64,000 bases of DNA from an uncultured Pelagibacteraceae bacterium (lineage in GTDB: Bacteria > Pseudomonadota > Alphaproteobacteria > Pelagibacterales > Pelagibacteraceae). Shown piece after piece: positions 31,052-45,446 of the stretch (its first letter is position 1; each line of letters starts with the position of its first letter). The notes under the pieces were generated by a model. That model saw nothing but the letters and a program-made list of their open reading frames with translations, was not told where the DNA came from and ran no database searches. The stretch lies in assembly GCA_902524345.1 (NCBI GenBank), contig CABZCX010000001.1, positions 253,001-317,000 on the forward strand, read 5' to 3'. The position numbers and the translations under genes were made by a program.

Positions 31052-32452
31052 ATGCCAGATAAATTTCAAGCAGTAGTAATTGGAGGAGGCCCTGGGGGTT
31101 ACGTGTGTGCAATTAGACTTGCACAATTAGGTCTAAAAACTGCATGCATAGAGTCAAGAGGATCTCTTGGTGGTACTTGTTTGAATGTTGGATGTATTCC
31201 ATCGAAAAGCTTACTAAATTTATCAGAAGAATTTCATAAAGTAAAAAATTTATCTAATAAAGGAATTGAAGTAGGTGAGGTCAAACTCAATTTAGATAAA
31301 ATGATGAAAAGTAAAGAAAAGGCAGTGACAGTTTTGACAAAAGGTGTTGAATTTTTACTAAAAAAAAACAAAGTGACTTATTACAAAGGTGTCGGAAGTT
31401 TTAAATCTAAAAATGAAATTTCTATAATAGATAAAGATAATCATGAGACTTTGATATTTTCTGAAAAAGTAATAATTGCGACTGGTTCAGTTCCAGTAGC
31501 TTTACCAGGAATTAGTTTTGATGAAAAAATAATAGTCTCATCAACAGGTGTATTAAAACTAGATAAAGTTCCAAAAAAACTAATGGTCGTAGGTGGTGGT
31601 TATATCGGTCTAGAAATGGGATCTGTTTGGTCTAGGCTAGGATCTGAAGTTCACGTTGTTGAATTTTTAGATCATATTACACCAGGGATGGATAAAGAAA
31701 TTTCTAATGAATTTATGAAAATTTTAAAGAAGCAAGGAATAAAATTTCATATGCAACATAAAGTTGAAAAAATTACAAAAAAAAATTCTAGTGCAAATGT
31801 TTTAACAATTGATAAAGATGGGAATAAAAAAGATTTTGATTGTGACGTTGTTCTAGTCTCTGTAGGAAGAAAACCTAACACTGAAGAACTCAATTTAGAA
31901 AAGATTGGTTTAAATTTAGATGATAAGAACAGAATCCAAACCGATAAAAATTTTAAAACAAATTTAGAAAATATTTATGCTATCGGCGATGTTATCACAG
32001 GACCAATGCTTGCACATAAGGCTGAAGATGAAGGTATTGCCGTTGCAGAAAATATTGCAGGACAATCAGGACATGTTAATTATGATACTATACCAGGTGT
32101 AATTTATACGACACCTGAAGTTGCATCAATTGGCAAAACCGAGGAACAATTGAAAGAGTCTAATATTAAATATAAAATTGGAAAATTTTCATTCATGGCA
32201 AATTCAAGGGCAAAAGCAATAGATGATACTGAGGGTTTTGTTAAAATTTTAGCAGATGAAAAAACAGATAAAGTTTTAGGAGCTCATTTAATTGGGCCTC
32301 ATGCTGGTGAGTTAATTGCTGAAATTGGAGTTGCAATGGAATTTGGAGCTAGCTCAGAAGATATAGCAAGAACATGTCATGCACACCCCACATTTTCGGA
32401 AGCAGTTAAAGAAGCGGCTTTATCTGTTGATAAAAGAGCAATACACTCTTAA
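31052..32452 (+). CDS. lpd: Dihydrolipoyl dehydrogenase (E3)
   Basis: This FAD-dependent disulfide oxidoreductase reoxidises lipoamide. The redox pair is Cys43 and Cys48 in GGTCLNVGCIPSKS, there are two dinucleotide folds (VIGGGPGGYVCA; VVGGGYIGLEMG), and the C-terminal His-Glu dyad lies in CHAHPTFSEAVKEA. The length is 466 residues. Its place after sucB suggests it serves the 2-oxoglutarate complex; it may also serve other complexes whose genes are not in this window. Confidence 0.97.
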   Translation: MPDKFQAVVIGGGPGGYVCAIRLAQLGLKTACIESRGSLGGTCLNVGCIPSKSLLNLSEEFHKVKNLSNKGIEVGEVKLNLDKMMKSKEKAVTVLTKGVEFLLKKNKVTYYKGVGSFKSKNEISIIDKDNHETLIFSEKVIIATGSVPVALPGISFDEKIIVSSTGVLKLDKVPKKLMVVGGGYIGLEMGSVWSRLGSEVHVVEFLDHITPGMDKEISNEFMKILKKQGIKFHMQHKVEKITKKNSSANVLTIDKDGNKKDFDCDVVLVSVGRKPNTEELNLEKIGLNLDDKNRIQTDKNFKTNLENIYAIGDVITGPMLAHKAEDEGIAVAENIAGQSGHVNYDTIPGVIYTTPEVASIGKTEEQLKESNIKYKIGKFSFMANSRAKAIDDTEGFVKILADEKTDKVLGAHLIGPHAGELIAEIGVAMEFGASSEDIARTCHAHPTFSEAVKEAALSVDKRAIHS

Positions 32453-32474
32453 AAAAAATTCATATTATCTAAAA

Positions 32475-34430
32475 ATGAAATTTCCGATTCTGTTGCCGAA
32501 CGTGTTTAATCATCCGTTTACTTATGAGAGTGATATCAAATTAAAAGTTGGCGATTTTGTTGAAGTTCCTTTTGGTAAAACTAAAGTAACAGGTGTTGTA
32601 TGGGATGAATTTGAAAAAAATAATTCAAAAAAATTTAAGATAAAAAAAGTTATTAATAAATTAGACGTTCCAAGTTTAAAAAAGAACACGTTAGATTTTT
32701 TAAATTGGTTTTCAGAATACAACATTGTTCCAAAAGGTATGACTTTAAAGCTTGTATTAACAGGTGGTAAAGAGCTAAAAGGTATTGATCAAAAATTTTA
32801 TGATAGTTTAACATTTAACTGTTATGACAATCTTATTGAATTAACAAATGATCAAAAAAAATCTCTGGAGCAAATAAATAGTTCTAATAAGAGTTTTAAT
32901 GTACATGTTTTGCAGGGCACAACAGGATCTGGTAAAACATTTGTATATTTTGAGGCTTTAAAAAATGTTTTGGTAAAGGGTTTTCAAGGTTTAATTCTTT
33001 TACCAGAAATTGGTTTGACCACTCAATTTGAAAAAAAATTCATAGAATTTTTTAAGTTTAAACCTGCAATTTGGCATTCTGGTATTACAAAAAAAAATAA
33101 AAAAATTATATGGGAAGGTATCATTAGAGGAAAAATAAGTGTTGTAATTGGAGCGAGATCATCTCTATTTCTGCCTTTTAAAAATTTAGGATTAATAATT
33201 GTTGATGAAGAACATGACCAATCATATAAACAAGATGAAGGAGTAATATATAATGCTAGAGACATGGCTATCTCTAGGGCATTATTTGAAAAAGTTCCAA
33301 TCAATTTAATAACATCTGTTCCTTCTTTGGAAACATATGTAAATATAAAAAAAAAGAAATACAAATTTTCAAGACTTGAGCAGAGGTATCAAAATGCTTC
33401 TTTGCCAAATTTTGAAATTATAAACTTAAATCATGTTAAATTGCAAAAGCAATCTTGGCTTTCAAAAGAAATAATTCAGAAAGTTAATTTTCACTTAGGA
33501 AAGAAAGATCAAGTTTTATTTTTTTTGAACAGAAGGGGTTTTTCACCAAATGCTTTATGTAAAAAATGTTTAAATAGTTTTTCATGTCCAAAATGTTCAA
33601 TAAATTTAGTTTACCATAAGATTAAAAATAACTTATTGTGTCACTATTGTGGTTTTAAAACCTCTTTAATTAGAAACTGTTCTCAAGGTGGAAATTGTGA
33701 TTTTATATTTAGTGGACCGGGTGTAGAAAGAATTTCAGAGGAAGTCAAAAAAAACTTTCCACATAAAAAAATTGAAATTTTTTCAAGCGACACTATGAAT
33801 AAAAAAAATTCAAAGGAAAAACTTGAAAAAATTATCAATAATGAAATTGAAATACTGATTGGAACACAATTAATTTCTAAAGGATTTCATTTTCCACATC
33901 TCAATTGTATAGTTGTTGTTGATATTGATTTATCATCCTATGGTCATGATTTAAGAGGAGCAGAAAAAAACTTACAACTATATCATCAATTATCTGGAAG
34001 AGCTGGACGTACAGGACAACCCTCAACCGTTTATTTTCAGACTTATAGTCATAATTCAATAATGATTAACGACATCACCAATAAAAATCCAAATATTTTT
34101 TTAGAAAAAGAAGTAGAAATAAGAAAAAAAAACAACTTACCTCCATTTCAAAGATTTATCTCTCTAATCCTATCAGGAGAAAATGAAATTAAATTGGAGA
34201 AAGAAGCTACTAAATTCAAATTATTTTTGGAAAACAAAATAATTGGTAAAGTTTTAGGACCTGTAAATGCACCAATATTTAGATTAAAAGGTAAGTACAG
34301 AATTAGATTGTTAATTAGAGGACCTAAGAATTTAAAATTACAGAAAACTCTGTCTACTTTAATAACAAAATATAAATTTCTACCAGGAATAAAACTTTCA
34401 GTTGATGTTGACCCAATAAGCTTTAATTAA
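32475..34430 (+). CDS. priA: Primosomal protein N' (replication restart helicase PriA)
   Basis: PriA reloads the replisome at stalled forks. With the start at ATG 32475 the protein has 651 residues: an N-terminal DNA-binding domain (FEVPFG-type segment VEVPFGKTKVTGVVWDE), Walker A GTTGSGKT (residues 148-155), DEEHD box, and a cysteine-rich zinc insertion (CKKCLNSFSCPKC, CHYCG, NCSQGGNC). It is shorter than the E. coli protein (about 730), mostly by trimming of the N-terminal half. A longer in-frame start at 32379 lies inside lpd and is not needed. Confidence 0.94.
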   Translation: MKFPILLPNVFNHPFTYESDIKLKVGDFVEVPFGKTKVTGVVWDEFEKNNSKKFKIKKVINKLDVPSLKKNTLDFLNWFSEYNIVPKGMTLKLVLTGGKELKGIDQKFYDSLTFNCYDNLIELTNDQKKSLEQINSSNKSFNVHVLQGTTGSGKTFVYFEALKNVLVKGFQGLILLPEIGLTTQFEKKFIEFFKFKPAIWHSGITKKNKKIIWEGIIRGKISVVIGARSSLFLPFKNLGLIIVDEEHDQSYKQDEGVIYNARDMAISRALFEKVPINLITSVPSLETYVNIKKKKYKFSRLEQRYQNASLPNFEIINLNHVKLQKQSWLSKEIIQKVNFHLGKKDQVLFFLNRRGFSPNALCKKCLNSFSCPKCSINLVYHKIKNNLLCHYCGFKTSLIRNCSQGGNCDFIFSGPGVERISEEVKKNFPHKKIEIFSSDTMNKKNSKEKLEKIINNEIEILIGTQLISKGFHFPHLNCIVVVDIDLSSYGHDLRGAEKNLQLYHQLSGRAGRTGQPSTVYFQTYSHNSIMINDITNKNPNIFLEKEVEIRKKNNLPPFQRFISLILSGENEIKLEKEATKFKLFLENKIIGKVLGPVNAPIFRLKGKYRIRLLIRGPKNLKLQKTLSTLITKYKFLPGIKLSVDVDPISFN

Positions 34431-34451
34431 CGCCTAAAAAAAAACATTTTT

Positions 34452-34480
34452 TTGTCAACGTGTTACTTGAAGAGTATTAT
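34452..34480 (+). promoter_or_regulatory. Sigma-70-type promoter of the atp operon
   Basis: TTGTCA (34452-34457), a 17-base spacer and TATTAT (34475-34480) make a good vegetative promoter in the 110-base gap before atpH. The predicted start is near 34487, leaving a leader of roughly 55 bases. Confidence 0.7.
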
Positions 34481-34540
34481 GGCATGTGTTAATTAAATCC
34501 TGATTTTTTAAATTAATCACGTACATTAAAAGGTAATAAA

Positions 34541-35098
34541 TTGAGCAAAGATAAAGGTTTTTCAAGCACTTCAGCTAACAGATATTCTCTAGCTTTGTAC
34601 GAATTAGCAGTGGAGGCAAATGTGCTTTCTCAAATAGAAACAAATGTATTATCAATAATTAATTTAATTGAAAAAAGTAACGATTTTAAAAACTTAATCA
34701 AAGACCCTACAGTAAGTCAGAACGATTTAAGTAATGCAATTGATAAAATTTTTGATTATTTGAAAATTGAAAATTTACTAAAAAATTTCACAAATTTTTT
34801 AGTAATAAAAAGGCGATTTTTTTTTGTGGAGCAAATATTGAATAATTTTATTGAGATTTGCTCAGAAAAAAGAGGTGAGTTAAAGACAGAGATAAAATCA
34901 GCAAAAAATCTATCAAAAGATGAAATTAATAAGATCAAAGATGAATTATCAAAACATTTCACTTCAAAAATAAAACTTAATTATAAATATGATGAAAGTT
35001 TAATAGGAGGACTGATAGTGCAAGTGGGCAGCATGATGATTGATACTTCTATTAAAAATAAATTACAGAAAATAGAAAATAAAATGATGAAGGTATAA
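34541..35098 (+). CDS. atpH: ATP synthase F1 delta subunit
   Basis: The delta subunit joins the F1 head to the peripheral stalk. It is recognised by its N-terminal helical domain ([13 protein letters not shown]), the C-terminal [21 protein letters not shown] block and its place before atpA. Its 185-residue length is normal. The start is TTG at 34541, preceded by AAGG; no ATG fits. The operon order HAGDC with the F0 genes elsewhere is the alphaproteobacterial pattern. Confidence 0.95.
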   Translation: MSKDKGFSSTSANRYSLALYELAVEANVLSQIETNVLSIINLIEKSNDFKNLIKDPTVSQNDLSNAIDKIFDYLKIENLLKNFTNFLVIKRRFFFVEQILNNFIEICSEKRGELKTEIKSAKNLSKDEINKIKDELSKHFTSKIKLNYKYDESLIGGLIVQVGSMMIDTSIKNKLQKIENKMMKV

Positions 35099-35099
35099 T

Positions 35100-36635
35100 A
35101 TGGAAATAAATCCCTCAGAAGTAACAAAAATATTAAAAGAACAAATTAAAAACTTTGGAGAAAAAGCTGAGGTATCTGAAGTAGGCCAAGTTTTGTCAGT
35201 CGGAGATGGTATAGCTAGAATTTATGGACTTGACAATGTTCAAGCTGGAGAAATGGTTGAGTTTACCGATGGTTCAAAAGGTATGGCTCTTAATTTAGAG
35301 AGCGAAAATGTTGGAGTTGTTATTTTTGGAGATGATAGAAATATTAAAGAAGGAGATATAGTAAAGAGAACCGGAAGTATCGTTGATACTCCTGTCGGAA
35401 AAGAATTACTGGGACGAGTAGTAGATGGTTTAGGCAATCCTATTGATGGAAAAGGTGCTTTAGATAAAGGTGTTAAGAAAAGTAGGGTAGAGGTAAAAGC
35501 ACCAGGCATAATACCTCGTCAATCTGTTAGCGAACCGATGCAAACAGGTTTAAAATCTATTGATAGTTTAGTGCCAATAGGAAGAGGACAAAGAGAATTA
35601 ATTATTGGAGATAGACAAACAGGTAAAACAGCAGTTGCTGTTGATGCAATCATCAATCAAAAAAAAATTAATGAGTCAGGGGATGAGAAACAAAAGTTAT
35701 ATTGTATTTATGTAGCTGTTGGTCAAAAAAGATCAACTGTAAGACAAATTCAAAAAACTTTAGAAGAGGCTGGAGCAATGGAATATACTACTATTGTTGC
35801 TGCAACAGCATCAGACTCAGCTCCTTTGCAATTTTTAGCTCCATACACTGGTTGTGCTATGGGTGAATATTTCAGAGATAATGGAATGCATGCACTAATA
35901 ATTTATGATGATCTTTCAAAGCAAGCTGTTGCTTATAGACAAATGTCCTTAATTTTAAGAAGGCCACCAGGGAGGGAGGCATATCCTGGTGATGTTTTTT
36001 ACCTTCATAGTAGACTACTTGAGAGAGCTGCAAAACTAAGTGATGAACATGGTGGCGGTTCTTTAACAGCACTACCAATTATAGAAACACAAGGTGGTGA
36101 TGTATCTGCATATATACCCACAAATGTAATTTCTATAACAGATGGACAAATCTTTTTGGAAACTGAACTTTTTAATCAAGGAATAAGACCAGCTATAAAC
36201 GTAGGGCTTTCAGTTTCAAGAGTTGGATCTGCGGCACAAACAAAAGCTATGAAAAAAGTTTCTGGTTCAATGAAACTCGAATTAGCACAATACAGAGAAA
36301 TGGCGGCTTTTGCGCAATTTGGCTCTGACTTAGATGCATCAACTCAACAACTACTTAATAGAGGATCAAAGCTTACAGAGTTACTTAAACAAAAACAATA
36401 TTCTCCGATGACAGTGGCTGAGCAAGTAATTTCAGTTTTTTGTGGTGTTAAAGGTTATCTAGATGACATAGAACTAAAAGAAATTGCAAATTTTGAAAAT
36501 AAAATAATTGAAAAATGTAAATCTGAAAAGCCAGAAATCATAGAGTCTATTTTAAGTTCAGGCAAACTTGAAGAAGACTCAGAACAAAAATTAGTAGAAG
36601 TAATTAAAAAGCTTAAACAAACATTTAATTCATAA
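35100..36635 (+). CDS. atpA: ATP synthase F1 alpha subunit
   Basis: The non-catalytic nucleotide-binding subunit of F1. P-loop [11 protein letters not shown], the [10 protein letters not shown] segment and the signature [17 protein letters not shown] are all present. The length of 511 residues is normal. One base separates it from atpH. Confidence 0.98.
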   Translation: MEINPSEVTKILKEQIKNFGEKAEVSEVGQVLSVGDGIARIYGLDNVQAGEMVEFTDGSKGMALNLESENVGVVIFGDDRNIKEGDIVKRTGSIVDTPVGKELLGRVVDGLGNPIDGKGALDKGVKKSRVEVKAPGIIPRQSVSEPMQTGLKSIDSLVPIGRGQRELIIGDRQTGKTAVAVDAIINQKKINESGDEKQKLYCIYVAVGQKRSTVRQIQKTLEEAGAMEYTTIVAATASDSAPLQFLAPYTGCAMGEYFRDNGMHALIIYDDLSKQAVAYRQMSLILRRPPGREAYPGDVFYLHSRLLERAAKLSDEHGGGSLTALPIIETQGGDVSAYIPTNVISITDGQIFLETELFNQGIRPAINVGLSVSRVGSAAQTKAMKKVSGSMKLELAQYREMAAFAQFGSDLDASTQQLLNRGSKLTELLKQKQYSPMTVAEQVISVFCGVKGYLDDIELKEIANFENKIIEKCKSEKPEIIESILSSGKLEEDSEQKLVEVIKKLKQTFNS

Positions 36636-36642
36636 AATATTT

Positions 36643-38935
<2,293 letters not shown>

Positions 38936-38936
<1 letters not shown>

Positions 38937-39325
38937 TGAGCGAAGAATTTAAACTTGAAGTAGTCAACCCAGAAAAATCTTTTCTTTCAAAAGATGATGT
39001 CACTGAAGTGGTAGTTCCAGCATTTGAGGGAGAGATGGGAATACTTAAGGACCATATATCTATAATTTCTTTTTTAAAACCTGGCATAATAAAAATTTAT
39101 TCGAAATTAGGTGAGGAAAAATATTATATTGAAGATGGGATAATTGAATTCAAGAATAACAATCTATCAATTCTTACTAGCTCCATTTTCAACATTAAAG
39201 ATGTAGAAAAAAGCAAGATAGATGAAATGCTGAGAGTTGCCGAAGAGACAGCTAAGGACAACATAAGCGATCAAGCAAAATATTTAATTGATCAGAAAAT
39301 TGAAGTTTTAAAAACTATTAATTAA
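38936..39325 (+). CDS. atpC: ATP synthase F1 epsilon subunit
   Basis: The epsilon subunit couples the rotor and can inhibit hydrolysis. The beta-sandwich domain is shown by VVPAFEGEMGILKDH and YIEDGIIEFKNNNLSIL; the C-terminal helical part is present but short. The length is 129 residues. Its stop and the stop of convergent rppH overlap over the palindrome TTAATTAA (39318-39325). Confidence 0.95.
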
Positions 39326-39803
39326 TAATCTTTTCTAATTTTTTTTGAAGAATTTTGTAAACATTAAGCTTGAAACTTACAACTATCTCCGTAATAGAGT
39401 TTAGTTCAATCCATTTCCATTCAAAAAATTCTGGTTTGCTCGTGTTAATATCAATTTCGTTATCACTACCAAGATGTCTCATTAAAAACCATTTTTGTTT
39501 TTGCCCTCTAAATTTACCTTTCCAAATTTTACCTAGAAGATGTTTTGGTAGTTCATAAGTTGTTATTTCATCTATTTCAGTTATTAACTCTACATTTTTA
39601 ATACTGGTTTCTTCTTCTAGTTCTCTGTAGGCGGCAGATAAAAAATCTTCACCTTCATCTACACCCCCTTGCGGCATTTGCCAAAAACCTTTTGGGTTGT
39701 CAATTCTTTTTGCTACAAAAATTTTATTTTCTTTATTTAAGACAATTATTCCAACACCTACTCTGTAAGGTAGATTTCTATATTTATCCTGAATTTTAAC
39801 CAT
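39318..39803 (-). CDS. rppH: RNA pyrophosphohydrolase (Nudix)
   Basis: RppH removes pyrophosphate from the 5' end of mRNAs and so starts decay. The start YRNLPYRVGVGIIVLN and Nudix box GGVDEGEDFLSAAYRELEEE are typical of alphaproteobacterial RppH. I choose the ATG at 39803, which gives about 161 residues and an 8-base overlap with ctpA; an upstream ATG at 39821 would add six residues and overlap ctpA by 26 bases. The gene ends the minus-strand rplU-to-rppH run and converges on atpC. Confidence 0.92.
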   Translation of the reverse strand: MVKIQDKYRNLPYRVGVGIIVLNKENKIFVAKRIDNPKGFWQMPQGGVDEGEDFLSAAYRELEEETSIKNVELITEIDEITTYELPKHLLGKIWKGKFRGQKQKWFLMRHLGSDNEIDINTSKPEFFEWKWIELNSITEIVVSFKLNVYKILQKKLEKIIN

Positions 39804-40938
39804 TAAGTAATTTGATTGCATAATTTAATTGATTGTCGGTTTCAGTTTTAATTTTAAAATCATCACTTTCCTCATCAATCTCAATGTCAGGTGACACACC
39901 TACTTCAGAAATAGATTTACCTGAAGGCAAATAATACTTAGCTACAGTTAATCTAATGGCCCCTTTATTTTTTAGAGGAATAATAGATTGAACAGATCCT
40001 TTGCCATAACTATTTTCACCAACTAAAATTGCTCTCTTATGATCTTTTAAAGCTCCTGCAACAATCTCTGAGGCTGAAGCTGAACCATAATTAATCAAAA
40101 CAAGAATAGTTTTCCCTTTAGTAAGATCTCCTTTTTTTGCAAACCATTTTCGATTTTCTGATTGTTGTCTACTTTTTGTAGAGACGATCTCACCATTATC
40201 CAAAAAGAAATCAGAAATTTTTATAGCTTGTGATAATAGCCCACCTGGATTGTTTCTTAAGTCTAAAATATAAGCTTTTAAATTTTTGTTTTTTTCAAAT
40301 TTATTTATTTCCTTTTTTATTTGTCTGGCACTATTTTCATTAAAGGAAGTTAATCGGATATATCCAATATTTTTTTCTAATAGGTCTGCTTTTACTGATT
40401 TAATTTGGATTATCTCTCTTGTTACATTAAATGTTATAGCTTTTTTTTCTCCTCGTCTTCGTATTGTCAACTCAATAGCTGAACCAACGGGTCCTCTCAT
40501 TAAATCAACTGCTTCACTCAAAGATTTACCTTGAACCTGGGTGTTATTAATTTTTACAATGTAATCTCCGGCCTTTATTCCAGCTTTTGATGCGGGTGTA
40601 TCATCTATTGGAGTTATCACTTTTACAACACCCGACTCCATTGTTACTTCAATACCAAGCCCTCCAAATTCTCCACTTGTCTCAGTTTGCATCTCATTAA
40701 AAATTTCAGGAGACATGTAGCCCGAGTATGGATCTAAAGATTGAAGTAAACCGTTAATAGCAGAGTCCATACTGTCAGATTGGTTAATTTCATCAACGTA
40801 TTCTTTATTTATTTTTTCTAAAACTTCACCAAAAACATCAATCTTTTTATAAATTTCATTTTCAGATGAAAAAACTTTTTGACTAAGAAAAAATAAAATT
40901 AAAGTACAAGTTAATAAATTTAATATTATTTTATTCAT
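39796..40938 (-). CDS. ctpA: Carboxy-terminal processing protease (S41 family)
   Basis: A periplasmic PDZ protease that trims or degrades envelope proteins. With the start at ATG 40938 it has 380 residues: signal peptide (residues 1-24, cleavage near VFSS), PDZ domain (GGLGIEVTMESG... around residues 92-165) and an S41 core with the Ser-Lys dyad Ser288 in NYGSASASEI and Lys313 in NSYGKGSVQ. The start is supported by the signal peptide and by a TAATG overlap with rsfS; the longer frame from 40977 would hide the signal peptide. Confidence 0.94.
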   Translation of the reverse strand: MNKIILNLLTCTLILFFLSQKVFSSENEIYKKIDVFGEVLEKINKEYVDEINQSDSMDSAINGLLQSLDPYSGYMSPEIFNEMQTETSGEFGGLGIEVTMESGVVKVITPIDDTPASKAGIKAGDYIVKINNTQVQGKSLSEAVDLMRGPVGSAIELTIRRRGEKKAITFNVTREIIQIKSVKADLLEKNIGYIRLTSFNENSARQIKKEINKFEKNKNLKAYILDLRNNPGGLLSQAIKISDFFLDNGEIVSTKSRQQSENRKWFAKKGDLTKGKTILVLINYGSASASEIVAGALKDHKRAILVGENSYGKGSVQSIIPLKNKGAIRLTVAKYYLPSGKSISEVGVSPDIEIDEESDDFKIKTETDNQLNYAIKLLNG

Positions 40939-41288
40939 TATATTATTAATTTTTCCTTTGGTATTAGCTCTGACCACATTTTTTCAAGTTCATAAAACTT
41001 TCTTTTTTCTGGATGAAAAATATGTATTATTAGATCAATGCCATCAACCAGTTTCCACTCAGTGCTATCTTTGCCTTCAATTTTAGAGTCTTTTATTCCA
41101 CTATCTTTAAGTTTTTCTAGAACTTGTTCAGATAAGGCTTGAATATGCCTTGAAGAAGTTCCGCTAGCTATAATCATATAATCGGCCATTGCACTTTTAT
41201 CTTTTAAATCTATACTCACAATATTTTGAGCTTTATTTGTGTCTAGAGTTTCAATGATAATTTTTTTTAAGCCTAAGATTTTGTCCAT
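40938..41288 (-). CDS. rsfS: Ribosomal silencing factor RsfS
   Basis: RsfS (DUF143) binds bL14 and blocks subunit joining when nutrients are short. The conserved block DYMIIASGTSSRHIQALSEQ and EGKDSTEWKLVDGIDLIIHIF identify the 116-residue protein. It follows nadD in the usual order, but the next gene overlaps it by one base and is ctpA, so rlmH and an envC-type gene that often stand here are absent. Confidence 0.93.
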   Translation of the reverse strand: MDKILGLKKIIIETLDTNKAQNIVSIDLKDKSAMADYMIIASGTSSRHIQALSEQVLEKLKDSGIKDSKIEGKDSTEWKLVDGIDLIIHIFHPEKRKFYELEKMWSELIPKEKLII

Positions 41289-41305
41289 TAATTACATCTA
41301 CCTTA

Positions 41306-41824
41306 TCAAATTTTCCTTAATTGAGAAGATGAAATATTAACTTTATTAAATTCAATGAACTTTAAAGTTTTTCCATTTAATCTTTTATATGATACTGAAT
41401 TTAACGATTTTTTTTTATAGCCATGACGATCAAAAACAATAATTTTACATTTTTTTGAAATAGCTTCCCACTTATACCACTTGTGAAAATTAATAAGATT
41501 ATCTGCCCCCATTAGAAAATAAATTTCAGCTTTGGTAGTTCTTTTTAGAAAGTTTATTAAGTCAATAGTTTTATTAGATCTTATTATCTTTTCATAAAAT
41601 TTTATTTTTATAAAATTATTTAACTTTATGATATTTTTACAACTTTGGATTCTTTCAGAAATGCTTGTATTATTCTTTTTCTTCAAAGGATTTTTTAAAG
41701 TAATTGCCCAAATTATTTTATTTAATTTGTATTTTTTTACAGCTTTTTTTGATATTGCTAAATGACCAACATGAGCAGGATCAAATGACCCACCAAGAAC
41801 ACCAATTTTATTTTTAAATCTCAA
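41306..41824 (-). CDS. nadD: Nicotinate-nucleotide adenylyltransferase
   Basis: NadD makes deamido-NAD from nicotinate mononucleotide and ATP. The nucleotidyltransferase motif GVLGGSFDPAHVGHLAIS is at the N terminus and the ISSSQLRK (ISSTxIR-like) motif is at the very C terminus. The protein has 172 residues, short for the family (about 190-215), because it stops right after this motif. One base separates it from proA. Confidence 0.93.
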   Translation of the reverse strand: MRFKNKIGVLGGSFDPAHVGHLAISKKAVKKYKLNKIIWAITLKNPLKKKNNTSISERIQSCKNIIKLNNFIKIKFYEKIIRSNKTIDLINFLKRTTKAEIYFLMGADNLINFHKWYKWEAISKKCKIIVFDRHGYKKKSLNSVSYKRLNGKTLKFIEFNKVNISSSQLRKI

Positions 41825-41825
41825 A

Positions 41826-43075
41826 TTATTTCCTTATTCTCCCATTACTTGATATTTGATACTTATAAGACACTAATTGATTAAGTCCAACAGGGCCTCT
41901 CGGAGGAAGCTTGTTAGTTGAAATACCAACTTCACCGCCAAAACCAAATTCTCCGCCATCTGCGAATTGAGTTGATGTATTATGCATGGCAATTGAGCTT
42001 TTAACTTCATTTAAAAATTTTTTTGCTGATTTCTTATTCATGGTGATAATCGAGTCAGTGTGCATTGTCCCATATTTGTTAATATGATTGATTGCATCAT
42101 TTATATCTCTGACACATTTTACAGAAACTGTAGCTGACAAATATTCTTTTGACCAATCTTTATTAGTAGCTCTAATAATTTTTCCTTTATAATTTTTTTT
42201 GATTCTGTTGTCTCCAATAATTTTACATCCATGATCTTCTAAGTGTTTTAAAATTATGTTACATGATTTTTTTAAGATTTTTTGATGAACTAAAATTGTT
42301 TCTGTAGCTCCACAAATTGCTGTATTCCTTAATTTTGCATTAAAAATAATCTTTTTTGCTGAATTTAAGTTTGCATTCTTATCAACATAAGTATGACATA
42401 CTCCTTCCAAATGACCAATCACTGGTAAGTTAGATAACTTCTGAACTTTTTTTACTAAATTTTTTCCTCCTCTCGGAATAACTACATCAACATATTTATC
42501 CATTTTGCTTAATAGATAATCAACAATATTTCTATTAGTGGAGTCAATAAATTGAACAAAATTTTCGTTAATATTATTTTTTTTTAATGAGTCTCTAAAA
42601 AGTTTTGACAAAATTTTATTTGAAAAAAAAGCTTCTGATCCACCTCTCAAAATTACTGGGTTTCCGGATTTAAAGCATAATGATACGACGTCTGAAGTAA
42701 CATTTGGCCTACTTTCATAAATAATAGCAATTATTCCTATAGGAATTGAGATCTTAGAAATACTTAACCCATTTGGTCTCTTCCATTTCTCCAAAACTCT
42801 ATTTGTTGGGTCTTTAAGTTTTATTACAGATTTTATTGAACTAATAATGTTATCTATTTTTTTTTCATTTAAAATAAGACGTTCAATTAAGTTCTTTTTA
42901 ACTCCCTTATTTATTGATCTATTAACATCTCTCTTATTAGCACTAATGATTAGTTTTTGATTTTTTCTAATAAGTGAACAGTAGTCTATTAATACTTTAT
43001 TTTTCTTTTTAGTATCCACTTGATGTGCCAAAGCGCTTTTTGATTTTTTCCCAATATTAGTTAAGATTTTTTTTA

Positions 43076-43079
<4 letters not shown>
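41826..43079 (-). CDS. proA: Gamma-glutamyl phosphate reductase
   Basis: ProA reduces glutamyl-5-phosphate to the semialdehyde for proline. The catalytic cysteine lies in NTAICGATETILV; other family blocks are GIIAIIYESRPNVTSDV and PRGGKNLV. The length is 417 residues. Its start overlaps the proB stop by 4 bases, in the usual alphaproteobacterial obgE-proB-proA-nadD order. Confidence 0.97.
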
Positions 43080-45164
<2,085 letters not shown>

Positions 45165-45182
45165 CTATTTTAAGTTGTACTA

Positions 45183-45437
45183 TTAATTGGGTTTTACAGA
45201 AACAAAAGTTCTATCTGATTTAGTTTTTTTAAAAACAACTTTGCCCTTAATAACAGAAAAAATTGAATGGTCTTTACCCATACCAACGTTTTCACCGGGA
45301 AAAATTTTTGTTCCCCTTTGTCTTACGATTATGTTTCCTGGCACCACGGTTTCTCCACCATATTTTTTCACACCAAGTCTTCGTCCAGCACTGTCACGTC
45401 CGTTTCTTGATGATCCACCTGCTTTTTTTGTTGCCAT
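45183..45437 (-). CDS. rpmA: Ribosomal protein bL27
   Basis: bL27 reaches the peptidyl transferase centre with its N-terminal tail. The protein starts [20 protein letters not shown] and is 84 residues long, the normal size. It lies 9 bases after rplU and 27 before obgE. Confidence 0.97.
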   Translation of the reverse strand: MATKKAGGSSRNGRDSAGRRLGVKKYGGETVVPGNIIVRQRGTKIFPGENVGMGKDHSIFSVIKGKVVFKKTKSDRTFVSVKPN

Positions 45438-45446
45438 AACCCTACC

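Noticed and set aside
32379..32474. Longer priA start inside lpd
   Set aside because: The added 32 residues read through the lpd coding region in another frame, and the family N terminus begins at 32475.
34436..34453. A-run / T-run inverted repeat after priA as a terminator
   Set aside because: The stem would be only A-T pairs with a two-base loop and no GC; it overlaps the -35 box of the atp promoter.
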